Of a stretch of 64,000 bases of DNA, positions 1-7,856 are shown one piece after another. Position 1 is the first letter of the stretch. Every line of letters begins with the position of its first letter. This stretch comes from Altererythrobacter sp. C41 (lineage in GTDB: Bacteria > Pseudomonadota > Alphaproteobacteria > Sphingomonadales > Sphingomonadaceae). The DNA lies in the NCBI RefSeq assembly GCF_016803135.1, contig NZ_JAEVFE010000001.1, positions 124,001 through 188,000 on the forward strand. Direction: 5' to 3'. A program made the translations under genes and the position numbers. Below the pieces are notes generated by a model. The model worked only from the letters and a program-made list of their open reading frames with translations, did not search any database and was not told the DNA's origin.

Positions 1-156
1 CTCGGTACCCAGATCGGCGGCGACCGCGGCAAGGCGCGCCTCGTCGCGGCCCGAGAGTATAACCTTGGCGCCGTGTCCCGCGAACTCGCGGGCCAGCGCC
101 GCGCCGATGCCGGAGGATGCGCCGGTGATCCAGACGACTTTGCCTTCGAAACTCAT
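1..156 (-). CDS. SDR-family oxidoreductase, N-terminal part only
   Basis: The first 52 codons of a short-chain dehydrogenase/reductase; the rest lies beyond position 1. The N-terminus carries the Rossmann nucleotide-binding signature TGASSGIG at about residues 11-18, followed by the ILSGR strand that in this family binds the NADP(H) ribose. Its ATG overlaps the TGA of the pirin gene (ATGA), so it is the fourth gene of a bolA-GST-pirin-SDR operon. The substrate cannot be told from this fragment. Confidence 0.85.
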   Translation of the reverse strand, partial: MSFEGKVVWITGASSGIGAALAREFAGHGAKVILSGRDEARLAAVAADLGTE

Positions 157-1034
157 GGATAGCTCACCGTCTTCGGCTGTTCGGGGATCGGGATGAATTC
201 CTTGTCGTCACCCGGCACCTTGGGAAACTCGCCACGCGTCCATGCATCGCGTGCCGCGCGAATCCGCTCGCGGTCGGAGCTGACGAAGTTCCACCAGACA
301 TGGCGTTTGGTCGCGAAAGCCTCGCCGCCGAGGAGCATGACGCGTCCGCCGCGCTCGCTCGAAAGCGTCATCTGCACGCCGGGTGCGAGGACGGTCAGCT
401 CGTAGAGCACCAAAGGCCGGCCATCGACGCCTGCCTCGCCGCCGACCAGCATGACCGCGCGCTCGTCCGCCTCGGCCTCGATCGGCAGCGCGCCCGAGGC
501 GGCGAGCACCACGTCGGCATAGATCGTATCCGCATGCGTTGTCGTCTGCGCGCGCTTGCCCCACAGCTCGCCCATGATCACGATCGCCTTGGCGCACTGG
601 TCTTCGACCACCGGCAGGTCGATCTGCGCTTCGAAGGCGGGCGCGATCTCCTCCTGTCCGTCGGGCAGCGCTAGCCAGGTCTGCATGCCGTAGAGCCGCG
701 CGCCCTTGTCGCGCTCCTCCTGCGGACTGCGTTCCGAATGGACGATGCCGCGGCCGGCGGTCATCAGATTGACCTGTCCGGGGCGAATGGTCGCGAAGGT
801 GCCCAGACTGTCGCGGTGGTCGATCGCCCCCTCGAACAGCCAGGTGACTGTGGCGAGATTGATGTGCGGGTGCGGCCGCACATCCATGCCGCCGCCGATG
901 TCGAGCTGCGCCGGTCCGAACTGATCGACGAAGATGAATGGCCCGACCATCGTCCGCTCGCGCGAGGGGATCGCGCGGCGCACCTCGAACTGACCGAGGT
1001 CGTGGGTGACCGGGGTGATTGTCTGTTCGATCAT
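153..1034 (-). CDS. Pirin family protein
   Basis: A 293-residue bicupin. The first cupin holds the family's metal-site pattern, with [15 protein letters not shown] near residues 50-65 and [10 protein letters not shown] near residue 95, giving the usual His/His/His/Glu set. Pirins bind Fe(II); some act as quercetin 2,3-dioxygenases or redox cofactors, so the substrate is unknown. An open frame extends further upstream, but the ATG at 1034 starts the conserved domain and overlaps the GST stop codon as ATGA. It lies between a GST and an SDR gene, which suggests a role in redox or aromatic-compound metabolism. Confidence 0.9.
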   Translation of the reverse strand: MIEQTITPVTHDLGQFEVRRAIPSRERTMVGPFIFVDQFGPAQLDIGGGMDVRPHPHINLATVTWLFEGAIDHRDSLGTFATIRPGQVNLMTAGRGIVHSERSPQEERDKGARLYGMQTWLALPDGQEEIAPAFEAQIDLPVVEDQCAKAIVIMGELWGKRAQTTTHADTIYADVVLAASGALPIEAEADERAVMLVGGEAGVDGRPLVLYELTVLAPGVQMTLSSERGGRVMLLGGEAFATKRHVWWNFVSSDRERIRAARDAWTRGEFPKVPGDDKEFIPIPEQPKTVSYP

Positions 1035-1738
1035 GATCCGTCGAGCTCCGGATAGCGGCGGAAGATGCCGTCTTCGTTGAACGGAATGCAGCGGTCGGAT
1101 GCGCGGTAGGCGGCGATCCCTTCCAGCGCGGCAACCGCTTCGTGACAGGCGAGCAGGCGAGGGTAGTGGCCTTCGATCGCCGTCATCCGCTGCGGGAACA
1201 TGTAGCGCAGTCCCTCGAACAGTTGGAACAGCGAGGTGTCGACGTGGCTCCACTTGCGGCCGAGCACGAAAGGCCCTTGGTTGGCACCAAGCGCATCCTC
1301 GAAGTAGCCGAGGAACTGCGGTATGCGGTCTGCGCGGAAATGCTCTGCGGCCTGCAGCGCGGCGTCCTTCTGGTCCTCGTAATAGAGTGCGGTCGAGATC
1401 GGATGATGCACGGCGTGCACTTCCGCGACCATGTCGCTGATCGTGAGCTGGAGCGTGATGAGTTCGAGTTCGCGCTCCAGTTCACCCGCGCCGAAACCGT
1501 GCCGATCGGACAACCAGGCGAGGATGTGCGCGACCTGCGCGATCGCGAAGTCGCCGTCGACGAGATAGGGCGGGGCGAAGGGCCGGATGCCGCTGCGCGC
1601 CTCGAGGTCGCGCATCAGCGCTTCGGAGCCCTGTTCGCGGGCCATGTCGCAGTATGCGACCCCCGCGGCCTCCAGCGCCAATCGCACGAATTCTCCGCGC
1701 CCCGGTATGCCTGGCCAATACCAGAGCGCGTAGGCCAT
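1031..1738 (-). CDS. Glutathione S-transferase family protein
   Basis: A 235-residue GST-fold protein. The N-terminal thioredoxin-like domain starts with YALWYWPGIPGRGEFVRLALE, resembling the sigma/alpha-type start where a Tyr contacts glutathione; the helical C-terminal domain holds SHVDTSLFQLFEGL, the hydrophobic-core region. It is coupled on both sides: its ATG overlaps the bolA stop by one base (TGATG) and its stop overlaps the pirin ATG. It probably conjugates or reduces electrophiles with glutathione in the cytosol; the substrate is unknown. Confidence 0.88.
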   Translation of the reverse strand: MAYALWYWPGIPGRGEFVRLALEAAGVAYCDMAREQGSEALMRDLEARSGIRPFAPPYLVDGDFAIAQVAHILAWLSDRHGFGAGELERELELITLQLTISDMVAEVHAVHHPISTALYYEDQKDAALQAAEHFRADRIPQFLGYFEDALGANQGPFVLGRKWSHVDTSLFQLFEGLRYMFPQRMTAIEGHYPRLLACHEAVAALEGIAAYRASDRCIPFNEDGIFRRYPELDGS

Positions 1739-2013
1739 CAGCTCTCTCCGGGCGCGGAGGCGCGGACCGCAACTGCGTGGACGCGCTGGCCGGGAATATC
1801 GCCGAGCGCGGCATTGACCATGCGCTGGCGATCGAGCCGGCTCTTGCCTGTAAATGCGGCGCTTTCGATCAGGATCGTGAAGTGCGATTCGCCGCTGCCG
1901 TCGTCGCCGGCGTGGCCGTGGTGTTTGGCGCTGTCGTTGATCACCTCCAGCCGCGAAGGGGCGAACGCCGAGGTGAGCAGCGATTCGATTTCGGATTGCA
2001 ACGTTCCAGCCAT
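1738..2013 (-). CDS. bolA: BolA family protein
   Basis: A 91-residue protein with the BolA fold: LEVINDSAKHHGHAG with its conserved His cluster, then ESHFTILIESAAF and the signature helix SRLDRQRMVNAAL. BolA proteins partner monothiol glutaredoxins in Fe-S/iron handling, and in some bacteria affect envelope genes. The ATG at 2013 gives a standard-length protein, although the frame stays open upstream. It heads the minus-strand bolA-GST-pirin-SDR operon and diverges from the J-domain gene across about 46 bp. The family call is solid; the exact role is inferred. Confidence 0.92.
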   Translation of the reverse strand: MAGTLQSEIESLLTSAFAPSRLEVINDSAKHHGHAGDDGSGESHFTILIESAAFTGKSRLDRQRMVNAALGDIPGQRVHAVAVRASAPGES

Positions 2014-2059
2014 GGGTCGGGTTTGGGGGTTCCCATCCGGCTTGTCCATGCCCATCCTA

Positions 2060-2659
2060 ATGGGCGTGAAGCAGACAAAGTTCCATGGGCGGTACGAAGG
2101 TACGGGGCGCAGGTGTGAGACCCCGGGGTGCAACGAAGCCGGCGAGTTTCGCGCCCCCGGCGCGCACGGCAGTTCGTTCGATGGACCTGGCGCCTGGCGC
2201 TGGTTCTGCCTCGACCACGTGCGGGAATTCAATTCGGGTTACGACTGGTTCGAAGGCATGAGCGCGGAGGAAATCCTGGCTGCCCAGGCGCCCGCCGCCG
2301 GTTGGCGCACCGAGAGCCATGCATTCAGGCCGACTGCCGGCCTCGATGGAATGCCGCGCTGGTCGGATTTCGACGATCCGCTCGATGCCATCGCCGCACG
2401 GGCTGGCGGGATCAGGAGCCGCGCCCAGCGCGAAGCGCAGATGGCGATGGACGGTCGCTTCAGCCGCGAGGAAGCGCAGGCGCTCGAGACCATGGGCCTC
2501 GGAACCGACACCGACCGGCGCCGGCTGCGGCGGCGCTATTCGGAACTCGTCCGCCGCTATCATCCCGACCGCAACGGCGGCGACCGACGGCACGAAGGGC
2601 GTCTGAACCGCGTGGTGGAAGCCTACCAGTTGCTCAGGAAAAGCGCGGTGATCGGTTGA
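2060..2659 (+). CDS. J-domain (DnaJ-like) protein
   Basis: A 199-residue protein with a J domain at its C-terminus instead of the N-terminus. The HPD tripeptide that stimulates Hsp70 ATPase lies in RRYHPDRNGG near residue 169, followed by the last J-domain helix. The N-terminal half has a short Cys-rich part (CETPGCNEAGEF and WFCLDHV), suggesting a small metal site. No G/F region or DnaJ zinc finger is present, so this is a type III co-chaperone. The start is uncertain: an in-frame ATG also lies at 2048 and neither has a clear Shine-Dalgarno site. It is divergent from bolA. Confidence 0.85.
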   Translation: MGVKQTKFHGRYEGTGRRCETPGCNEAGEFRAPGAHGSSFDGPGAWRWFCLDHVREFNSGYDWFEGMSAEEILAAQAPAAGWRTESHAFRPTAGLDGMPRWSDFDDPLDAIAARAGGIRSRAQREAQMAMDGRFSREEAQALETMGLGTDTDRRRLRRRYSELVRRYHPDRNGGDRRHEGRLNRVVEAYQLLRKSAVIG

Positions 2660-2721
2660 GGGCCGACCTTCCATGCGGGCAGCGGCTTTACTCGCCGGTC
2701 CGTCATTCTTCACATCATCCT

Positions 2722-2750
2722 CGTCATCCCAGCTTTTCGCTGGGATGACG
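2722..2750. repeat. Family A palindrome, single copy (hairpin)
   Basis: A perfect 12-bp inverted repeat, CGTCATCCCAGC and its complement, around a 5-base loop (ttttc). The core CCCAGC...GCTGGG recurs at 15515-15540, 18616-18694, 46031-46106 and 46508-46593, so this is a dispersed REP-like element. It lies downstream of the J-domain gene and of the converging 13-gene operon and could act as a transcription terminator. Confidence 0.85.
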
Positions 2751-2814
2751 CCAGGGTTAGTGAGTTAGAGAGTCCAATCCCCCGGACCGCGCGGCGACAA
2801 GCCTCCCTTCCATT

Positions 2815-2902
2815 CGTGCTGAGCTTGTCGAAGCACCGCTCATTCTCTGCGCGAAACACCCGAAGAGAAGAGCGGCCCTTCGACAAGCTCAGGGCGAACG
2901 GG
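2815..2902. repeat. Family B palindromes, inverted doublet
   Basis: Two inverted copies of a TGAGCTTGTCGAAG / CTTCGACAAGCTCA unit, at about 2815-2837 and 2875-2902, separated by roughly 40 bp. The same unit pair recurs at 35579-35667. The arrangement resembles a REPIN, a doublet of REP sequences able to fold into one long hairpin. Together with the family A copy it fills most of the gap between the J-domain gene and the GFA gene. Confidence 0.85.
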
Positions 2903-2948
2903 GGTTTGCGAGGGAGCGTAGAAAGCAGCGGCTCGTCTCGCACAAACC

Positions 2949-3299
2949 CTAGAACGACGCCCCATCCACCCGGTTGATCTCCAGCGCGTCGATATCGCAC
3001 TCGGGCACGCAACGCAGGTTGACGGCGACCATCTCTCGCCCATCCGGCCCGGTGCCGAGCGCGAAAGGCGTGCAACCGCACTCGGTGCAGAAGTGGTAGT
3101 GGATCGTCTGTTTGTTGAACGTATAGTCGCCGAGTTTGCCGGCCGGCGCGTCGACCGTTGCTTCGGAAGCTGGCACGAAGTGGAGGATAGTGCCCTTGCG
3201 TCTGCACATCGAACAGTTGCAGGTCATGCCGCTGGCCGGCAGGTCGCCCTCGACCGTCGCGCTGATGGTGCCGCAATGGCAACTGGTGGTGTAGCTCAC
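2949..3299 (-). CDS. GFA family (glutathione-dependent formaldehyde-activating-like) zinc protein
   Basis: A 116-residue GFA/CENP-V-domain protein with the family's zinc-binding cysteines: CHCGT near residue 7, CNCSMCRRKG near residue 31 and CTECGC near residue 76. Some members were linked to glutathione-formaldehyde adducts; most are uncharacterised. The GTG start at 3299 is chosen because it overlaps the upstream GST stop as GTGA and gives the usual length. It is the last gene of the 13-gene minus-strand block, followed by repeat palindromes that may end transcription. Confidence 0.88.
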   Translation of the reverse strand: MSYTTSCHCGTISATVEGDLPASGMTCNCSMCRRKGTILHFVPASEATVDAPAGKLGDYTFNKQTIHYHFCTECGCTPFALGTGPDGREMVAVNLRCVPECDIDALEINRVDGASF

Positions 3300-3940
3300 G
3301 CCTGGTTCTCCCGCGCCTGGATCTCCGCGATCAGCTTGCCGTCGATCGCCTTGCCCGCCTGATAGGCCGCGCGTGCGCTGCAACGCCCGGCGTAAGCCTT
3401 GAAAGCCTCGCGCTCGGGGATGGAGCCGAACTGGAGGCCCCAGTCAACCGCGCTGCCGACGTAGACGTCCGCCATCGTGAACCGGTCGCCGCAGACGAAA
3501 TGGCGTTCGGCAAGCCAGCCTTCGAGCGTGTCGATCGTCCGTTCGTAGCTGCCGAAGCCGGCCATGACCTCGCGCTCCTTCGGCACGTCCCAGCCCATCG
3601 CCTTCGCGACGACGGCCTGCTCGAAGGGGCCCGCGGCGAACAGCAGCCAGCGGAAATAGTCCGCCTTCTCGTGCTCGCGCGGGAGCAGCTCGGGCGCGTT
3701 CATCTCTGCGAGGTAGTGGCAGATCGCAGCCGCCTCGGTCACGACGTGATCGTGCTCGCCGTGGTGGTGCACGATCGTCGGCACCTTGCCCATTGGGTTG
3801 GCCTCGAGAAAACGCTCGGGTTTATCCTGCCAGTCGACGAGGACCTGCTCATATTGCGCGTTTGCCTCGTGCAAGGCCCACCGGACGATCTGCCCGCGGC
3901 TCATGGGATTGGTGTAGAACGTGTACTCGGCCACGGGCAT
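3296..3940 (-). CDS. Glutathione S-transferase family protein
   Basis: A 214-residue two-domain GST. The N-terminal thioredoxin-like domain has FYTNPMSRGQIVRWALHE, the glutathione-binding start with Ser/Arg, and NPMGKVPTI with the conserved cis-Pro; VTEAAAICHYLAE follows. The C-terminal helical domain contains FTMADVYVGSAVDW with the N-capping motif. It lies in the detoxification block, coupled to the GFA gene by a GTGA overlap and 46 bp after the SRPBCC gene. It probably acts on small electrophiles; the substrate is unknown. Confidence 0.9.
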   Translation of the reverse strand: MPVAEYTFYTNPMSRGQIVRWALHEANAQYEQVLVDWQDKPERFLEANPMGKVPTIVHHHGEHDHVVTEAAAICHYLAEMNAPELLPREHEKADYFRWLLFAAGPFEQAVVAKAMGWDVPKEREVMAGFGSYERTIDTLEGWLAERHFVCGDRFTMADVYVGSAVDWGLQFGSIPEREAFKAYAGRCSARAAYQAGKAIDGKLIAEIQARENQA

Positions 3941-3986
3941 CTCCTGCGATCCAAGGTCGGGAACATATGAAGAACATTGACCTTTG

Positions 3987-4436
3987 TCAACTTGCTTCGG
4001 AGAGCGCCTTCAACTGATCTGCGCAGGCGCCCCAGCCTTCCTCGAAACCCATTTCCTGATGCTGCTTGAGCGTCTCGTCGGTCCAGTGGCGGGCGCGGGC
4101 GGTGTAGCGAGTGCCGTCGCCTTCGGGTTCTATTTCCCAGATACCGATCATGAACGGACCGGCGGGCTCGAAATCGCCCGTTACGGCATCGGTGGTGACG
4201 AAGCGGCGGCCCTCGTCGAATGCGAGGTAGATTCCGTTCTGCGGCATCTTCTCGCCGTCGGGGCCATGGAAGGTCATCTCGCACCGGCCGCCGGGGCGGC
4301 GGTCCGCGTAATCGATCTCGGCGCGCCACGGGACGGGGCACCACCACTCTTCCTGCCGGTTGACCATCGTGTCCCACACCTTAGCCGGTGCTGCGTCGAT
4401 GTAGCGGGTGACGGACAGTTCCTTGGTATCGGTCAT
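3987..4436 (-). CDS. SRPBCC (AHSA1-like) domain protein
   Basis: A 149-residue protein of the START/Bet v1 fold, AHSA1-like branch. It begins LSVTRYIDAAPAKVWDTMV, the usual first strand and helix, and ends with the long helix ...GFEEGWGACADQLKAL that lies over the ligand cavity. Such proteins bind hydrophobic small molecules and often travel with DUF899, GST and VOC genes, as here. The ATG at 4436 leaves a 4-bp gap to the upstream DUF899 gene, so they are probably co-translated. Confidence 0.87.
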   Translation of the reverse strand: MTDTKELSVTRYIDAAPAKVWDTMVNRQEEWWCPVPWRAEIDYADRRPGGRCEMTFHGPDGEKMPQNGIYLAFDEGRRFVTTDAVTGDFEPAGPFMIGIWEIEPEGDGTRYTARARHWTDETLKQHQEMGFEEGWGACADQLKALSEAS

Positions 4437-4440
4437 CGGA

Positions 4441-5193
4441 TTATCCTTTCTGGTCGGAAGCGACATAGGTGACTTTGGGGAAGAAGGTGTCGCCGCGGCC
4501 TTCGGGCGTGGTGTCGAGCAGCCCCCAGACCGCATCGGCGAAGTCGAGTCCGCGGTGATCCTGGCCGGGGTCGTCGGGTGCGAAGACCAGTTCGCTACCC
4601 CAGAAATGGCGGATCGCATCGCCATCCTTACGGAAGACGTTGAGCATCGGCTCGTCCCAGTTTTCGTCTTCGCCGTAGCCGCGCTGCTCACGCATCGCCG
4701 GGGTCAACGCTGCCGTATTGCCGAAATAGTGCGCGCTGTAGTCGTTGCCGGCAGTGGAGAGCAGCTGGAGATGGTTCCAGCCCCGCGCATGGGCCCAGGC
4801 GGCGAGCCGTGCGATCGGCGACCGTGCGACGACGTAGAGCGGCGCACGCTGCGGTACATGGCGTGCGGCACCCTCGATGCAGTCCAGCAGATGGGTGCAG
4901 CCGGGGCAGGGGACATCGCGCTCCGGCCCGAACATGTAGCTGTAGATCAGGATCGACGGAAAATCGCCGAACAGCTCCGACATGCGGACCTGCTCGGGCC
5001 GGAAGTGAGCGCCGATCCGCTCGAAGACGTAGTCCTCGGGCACTTCGCCGCCGGGTGGAAGCGCACGGCGCATTTCGGCGACCGCTTCGGTCTGGCGGCG
5101 AAGCGCGATCTCCGCATCGAGCAGCGTGTTGCGCGCCTCGCGATAGGTGGAGCTTTCGTTGGGGAAGTGCATACGGGCGAAATCGGCGCTCAT
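4441..5193 (-). CDS. DUF899 thioredoxin-like protein
   Basis: A 250-residue DUF899 family protein. It has the typical core FGDFPSILIYSYMFG followed by the cysteines of DVPCPGCTHLLDC, then YVVARSPIARLAAWAHARGW and the C-terminal RKDGDAIRHFWGSEL. The fold is thioredoxin-like and the cysteine pair may be redox active, but no reaction is established for the family. A GAGAGGAG ribosome-binding site just upstream of 5193 supports the start. It is fourth from last in the 13-gene block. Confidence 0.85.
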   Translation of the reverse strand: MSADFARMHFPNESSTYREARNTLLDAEIALRRQTEAVAEMRRALPPGGEVPEDYVFERIGAHFRPEQVRMSELFGDFPSILIYSYMFGPERDVPCPGCTHLLDCIEGAARHVPQRAPLYVVARSPIARLAAWAHARGWNHLQLLSTAGNDYSAHYFGNTAALTPAMREQRGYGEDENWDEPMLNVFRKDGDAIRHFWGSELVFAPDDPGQDHRGLDFADAVWGLLDTTPEGRGDTFFPKVTYVASDQKG

Positions 5194-5222
5194 GGCGATC
5201 TCCTCTCTCTTCTCTCCGATCC

Positions 5223-5876
5223 TCAATCCCGGTCCGGCGCGCCGGGCGGGAACCAGGGGCGGTAGGGCCGCGCATCGTCGACGCAGCGGGCGACGGCGGG
5301 GAGAGCGAGCACTTCGGCGCGCAGCGCGGCGAGGCGCGGGCAATCATCGGGAATGCGCTCGACCCAGTCGGCGTAGAACAGCGACGGCGCGGCGGCGCAT
5401 GTTACCAGCGAGACGTGCGGCGGAAGGGTGTTCGCCTCCAGCCAGACCTCCAACCAGCGGTAGACGCGCAGCAGGCCTTCCTTGCCCGCCGCAATCTCGG
5501 CGGGATCAGGCGCTTCCTTGTTTACGAGATAGGCGTTCACCACCCGCTGCATGCTCGCCATGACATAGTTGTCGAACACCCGGTCGAGCATGCGCGTGAC
5601 GGCCGCTTGTGCCGGATCGGACGGAATCAGCGGAGCGGGGCCAGGGTGATGGAGTGCGAGGTGTTCGACGATCGAAGTCGCCTCGATCACCGTTGCGTCG
5701 CCGTCCGCCAGCACTGGGAACTTGCCCGCCGGGTGCGCCTGCTGGACGAACTCGGCATGGTGCGGATGATCGGACCCGACCTCGCGGAATTCGAAATCCG
5801 TCCCGTTCGCGTAGAGCGGAATCAGCGCCTTCCAGGTGTAGGACGAGAACGGATGGCCGTAGAGTGCGAGAGTCAC
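5223..5876 (-). CDS. Glutathione S-transferase family protein
   Basis: A 217-residue GST-fold protein starting LALYGHPFSSYTWKALIPLY, a Ser-type glutathione site, with HPAGKFPVL carrying the cis-Pro and VIEATSIVEHLA the Glu/Ser pair that binds the gamma-glutamyl end. The GTG at 5876 is the start because it overlaps the stop of the upstream GST as GTGA. It forms a coupled pair with that second GST, from a different subfamily, inside the detoxification block. Confidence 0.9.
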   Translation of the reverse strand: MTLALYGHPFSSYTWKALIPLYANGTDFEFREVGSDHPHHAEFVQQAHPAGKFPVLADGDATVIEATSIVEHLALHHPGPAPLIPSDPAQAAVTRMLDRVFDNYVMASMQRVVNAYLVNKEAPDPAEIAAGKEGLLRVYRWLEVWLEANTLPPHVSLVTCAAAPSLFYADWVERIPDDCPRLAALRAEVLALPAVARCVDDARPYRPWFPPGAPDRD

Positions 5877-6520
5877 GAGGAAAGCTCCTCGAACACGGCC
5901 CGCTGTGCCGCGTAGGCGCGCTGGTAGGCGGGCCGCGCAGTGCCGCGCGCGACATAATCGCTGAGCGTCGGATAGTCTTCCAGAATGTCCGTTCCTTCCA
6001 GCCGGCGCAGGACCATCACCATCATCAGGTCGCCGGCGCTGAATCCGCCGTCGAGCCATTCTTGATCGGCAAGCCGGCCGGCGAGCTGGTTCAGTCTCAC
6101 CCGAACCCGATCGTCCAGGAGCGGCAGGCGCGCCGCGTACCAGCTCCTGCCGGCTTCGGTATATTCGACCTGCTCGCGCTCGACGATCGGCGGCTCCACC
6201 GTGTTGAGCGCAGCGAAGAGCCAGCCGATCGCGCGCTCCCGTGCATCCGGAACGTCGGGGAGCAGGCCTGGATGATGCGTGGCGAGGTGGAGCACGATCG
6301 CGCCGGATTCGAACAGCGCCAGGCTACCTTCCTCGTATGTCGGAATCTGTCCGAAGGGATGAAGCGCCAGGTGCTCCGGGCGCTTCATCTCGTCGAACGA
6401 AACCAGTCGCACGCCGTAGGGCTGATCCGCTTCCTCCAGCGCCCAGCGCACGCGCATGTCGCGCGCAAGGCCGCGGCCCTGGTCGGGCGACTGGGCGAAG
6501 GCGGTGATCGTCGGGCGCAT
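5873..6520 (-). CDS. Glutathione S-transferase family protein
   Basis: A 215-residue GST. It contains RDMRVRWALEEAD in helix 1, HPFGQIPTYEEG with the cis-Pro, ALFESGAIVLHLA for glutathione binding and FSAGDLMMVMVLR in the C-terminal domain. It is clearly related to the GST at 9021-9710, with near-identical GQ(I/V)PT(Y/F)EEG, LFESGAIVLH and FSAGDLMM segments, so this pair probably arose by duplication within the block. The ATG at 6520 has a GGAG site about 8 bp upstream; in-frame starts also exist at 6538 and 6559. Confidence 0.9.
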   Translation of the reverse strand: MRPTITAFAQSPDQGRGLARDMRVRWALEEADQPYGVRLVSFDEMKRPEHLALHPFGQIPTYEEGSLALFESGAIVLHLATHHPGLLPDVPDARERAIGWLFAALNTVEPPIVEREQVEYTEAGRSWYAARLPLLDDRVRVRLNQLAGRLADQEWLDGGFSAGDLMMVMVLRRLEGTDILEDYPTLSDYVARGTARPAYQRAYAAQRAVFEELSS

Positions 6521-6551
6521 GGCGGAACTCCGGCTCATGGGGACGAAGGGC

Positions 6552-7028
6552 TCAGCCACCGCGCCGCGCGGCTTCGATCTTGGCGACGTCGATCTTCTGC
6601 ATCGTCATCATCGCCTCGAAAGCGCGCTGCGCCTCGCTGCCGCCCGCGGCCATGGCGTCGGTCAGCACGCGCGGGGTGATCTGCCAGTTGAGGCCCCACT
6701 TGTCCTTGCACCAGCCGCAGGCCGATTCCTTGCCGCCGTTGCCGACGATCGCGTTCCAGTAACGGTCGGTCTCCTCCTGATCGTCGGTCGCGATCTGGAA
6801 CGAGAAGGCTTCGGACTGCGGGAAGGTGGGCCCGCCGTTGAGGCCGACGCACGGGATGCCGCACACGGTGAATTCGACGGTCAGCACATCGCCTTCTTTC
6901 CCGCCGGGGAAGTCTGACGGGGCCTTGCGCACCGCTGTCACCTCGCTGTCGGGAAATGTCGCGGCATAGAACCGTGCGGCTTCTTCCGCGTCGCGGTCGT
7001 ACCACAGGCAGATGGTGTTCTTGTTCAT
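6552..7028 (-). CDS. VOC/PhnB-like protein (3-demethylubiquinone methyltransferase-like fold)
   Basis: A 158-residue protein of the vicinal-oxygen-chelate superfamily, PhnB-like branch. It opens with ICLWYDRDAEEAARFYAATF, includes GLNGGPTFPQSEAFSF, and ends with the helix NWQITPRVLTDAM and a tail giving AFEAMMTMQKIDVAKIEAA. The start at 7028 has AGGAG seven bases upstream; the ATG two codons earlier sits too close to that site. The substrate is unknown. Many such proteins sit beside GST and SRPBCC genes, as here. Confidence 0.88.
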   Translation of the reverse strand: MNKNTICLWYDRDAEEAARFYAATFPDSEVTAVRKAPSDFPGGKEGDVLTVEFTVCGIPCVGLNGGPTFPQSEAFSFQIATDDQEETDRYWNAIVGNGGKESACGWCKDKWGLNWQITPRVLTDAMAAGGSEAQRAFEAMMTMQKIDVAKIEAARRGG

Positions 7029-7039
7029 CGTCATTCTCC

Positions 7040-7843
7040 TCAAGCCTTTCGCGGGCCGACCAGCCCGAATGCGGCGCCTTGCGGATCGGCGCAGTGGACG
7101 GCGAAGTCTCCGCCCGGGATCTCCATGATCTCGCCGAGGTGCTCGCCGCCTCCGTCGGTCACCGCCCCGGCCGCGCGGTCGATGTCGTCGACGCCGATGT
7201 AGTAGGACCAGACCGACTGCGGCACGTCCGGCATCTTGGGCATGACCGCACCGATCATCCCGCCATCGTGGTGGAGGAACTGATAGTCGCCCATCTCGCC
7301 CATCGGCATGCTGTCCTTCTGCTCCCAGCCGAACAGCTCTGTGTAGAGCGTCACGGCGGCGGCCGGGTCGGTGGTCTGCAACTCGTTCCAGCGGACGTGC
7401 TGCGGTTTTTCGTAATCGAACACGTCGCTTTGAGCGTCCGGCTGATCCGGGGGCGGAGTGGGCGTCATCACGTAGATCGGCGCGCCCTGCGGGTCGGCGA
7501 CGAGGGCCATCCGACCGACGCCTTCCAGGTCGTGCGGCGCGATGAACGTGGTCCCGCCCGCTTCGACGATCCGCGCGACGGCGGCATCGACATCGGGAAC
7601 GTGAACATAGCCGAACCAGCCGGGACGCGCGCCCTCCTCGCACATCGCATCGGTGAGGGTGAGCACGCCGCCGGCAAAGCCGCCGTCGCTGCGCTTGATC
7701 ATCCGATATTCGGGCCCGTCGCCGGGCATGGAGTTTTGCGCGTCGATATCCCAGCCGACGACGGCGTCGTAAAACGCCTTCGCGCCGGCTGCGTCCGTCG
7801 TCATCAGTTCATACCAGATGAACGCGCCGCGATCCTGTGCCAT
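7040..7843 (-). CDS. Two-domain VOC (glyoxalase-like) protein
   Basis: A 267-residue protein with two tandem VOC modules: residues about 5-125 starting FIWYELMTTDAAGAKAFYDA and about 145-265 starting VRWNELQTTDPAAAVTLYTE, each ending in an ADPQGA segment. The duplicated module can form one complete metal site within a single chain. Glyoxalase, dioxygenase and resistance proteins share this fold, so the reaction is unknown. A GAGAGGAG site precedes the ATG. It lies between the DUF1428 and PhnB-like genes with gaps of 11-13 bp. Confidence 0.9.
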   Translation of the reverse strand: MAQDRGAFIWYELMTTDAAGAKAFYDAVVGWDIDAQNSMPGDGPEYRMIKRSDGGFAGGVLTLTDAMCEEGARPGWFGYVHVPDVDAAVARIVEAGGTTFIAPHDLEGVGRMALVADPQGAPIYVMTPTPPPDQPDAQSDVFDYEKPQHVRWNELQTTDPAAAVTLYTELFGWEQKDSMPMGEMGDYQFLHHDGGMIGAVMPKMPDVPQSVWSYYIGVDDIDRAAGAVTDGGGEHLGEIMEIPGGDFAVHCADPQGAAFGLVGPRKA

Positions 7844-7856
7844 CCTAAATCTCCTC

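Noticed and set aside
2722-2902. CRISPR-like repetition in the J-domain/GFA gap
   Set aside because: The repeats are palindromic units of two different families, not direct repeats with regular unique spacers.
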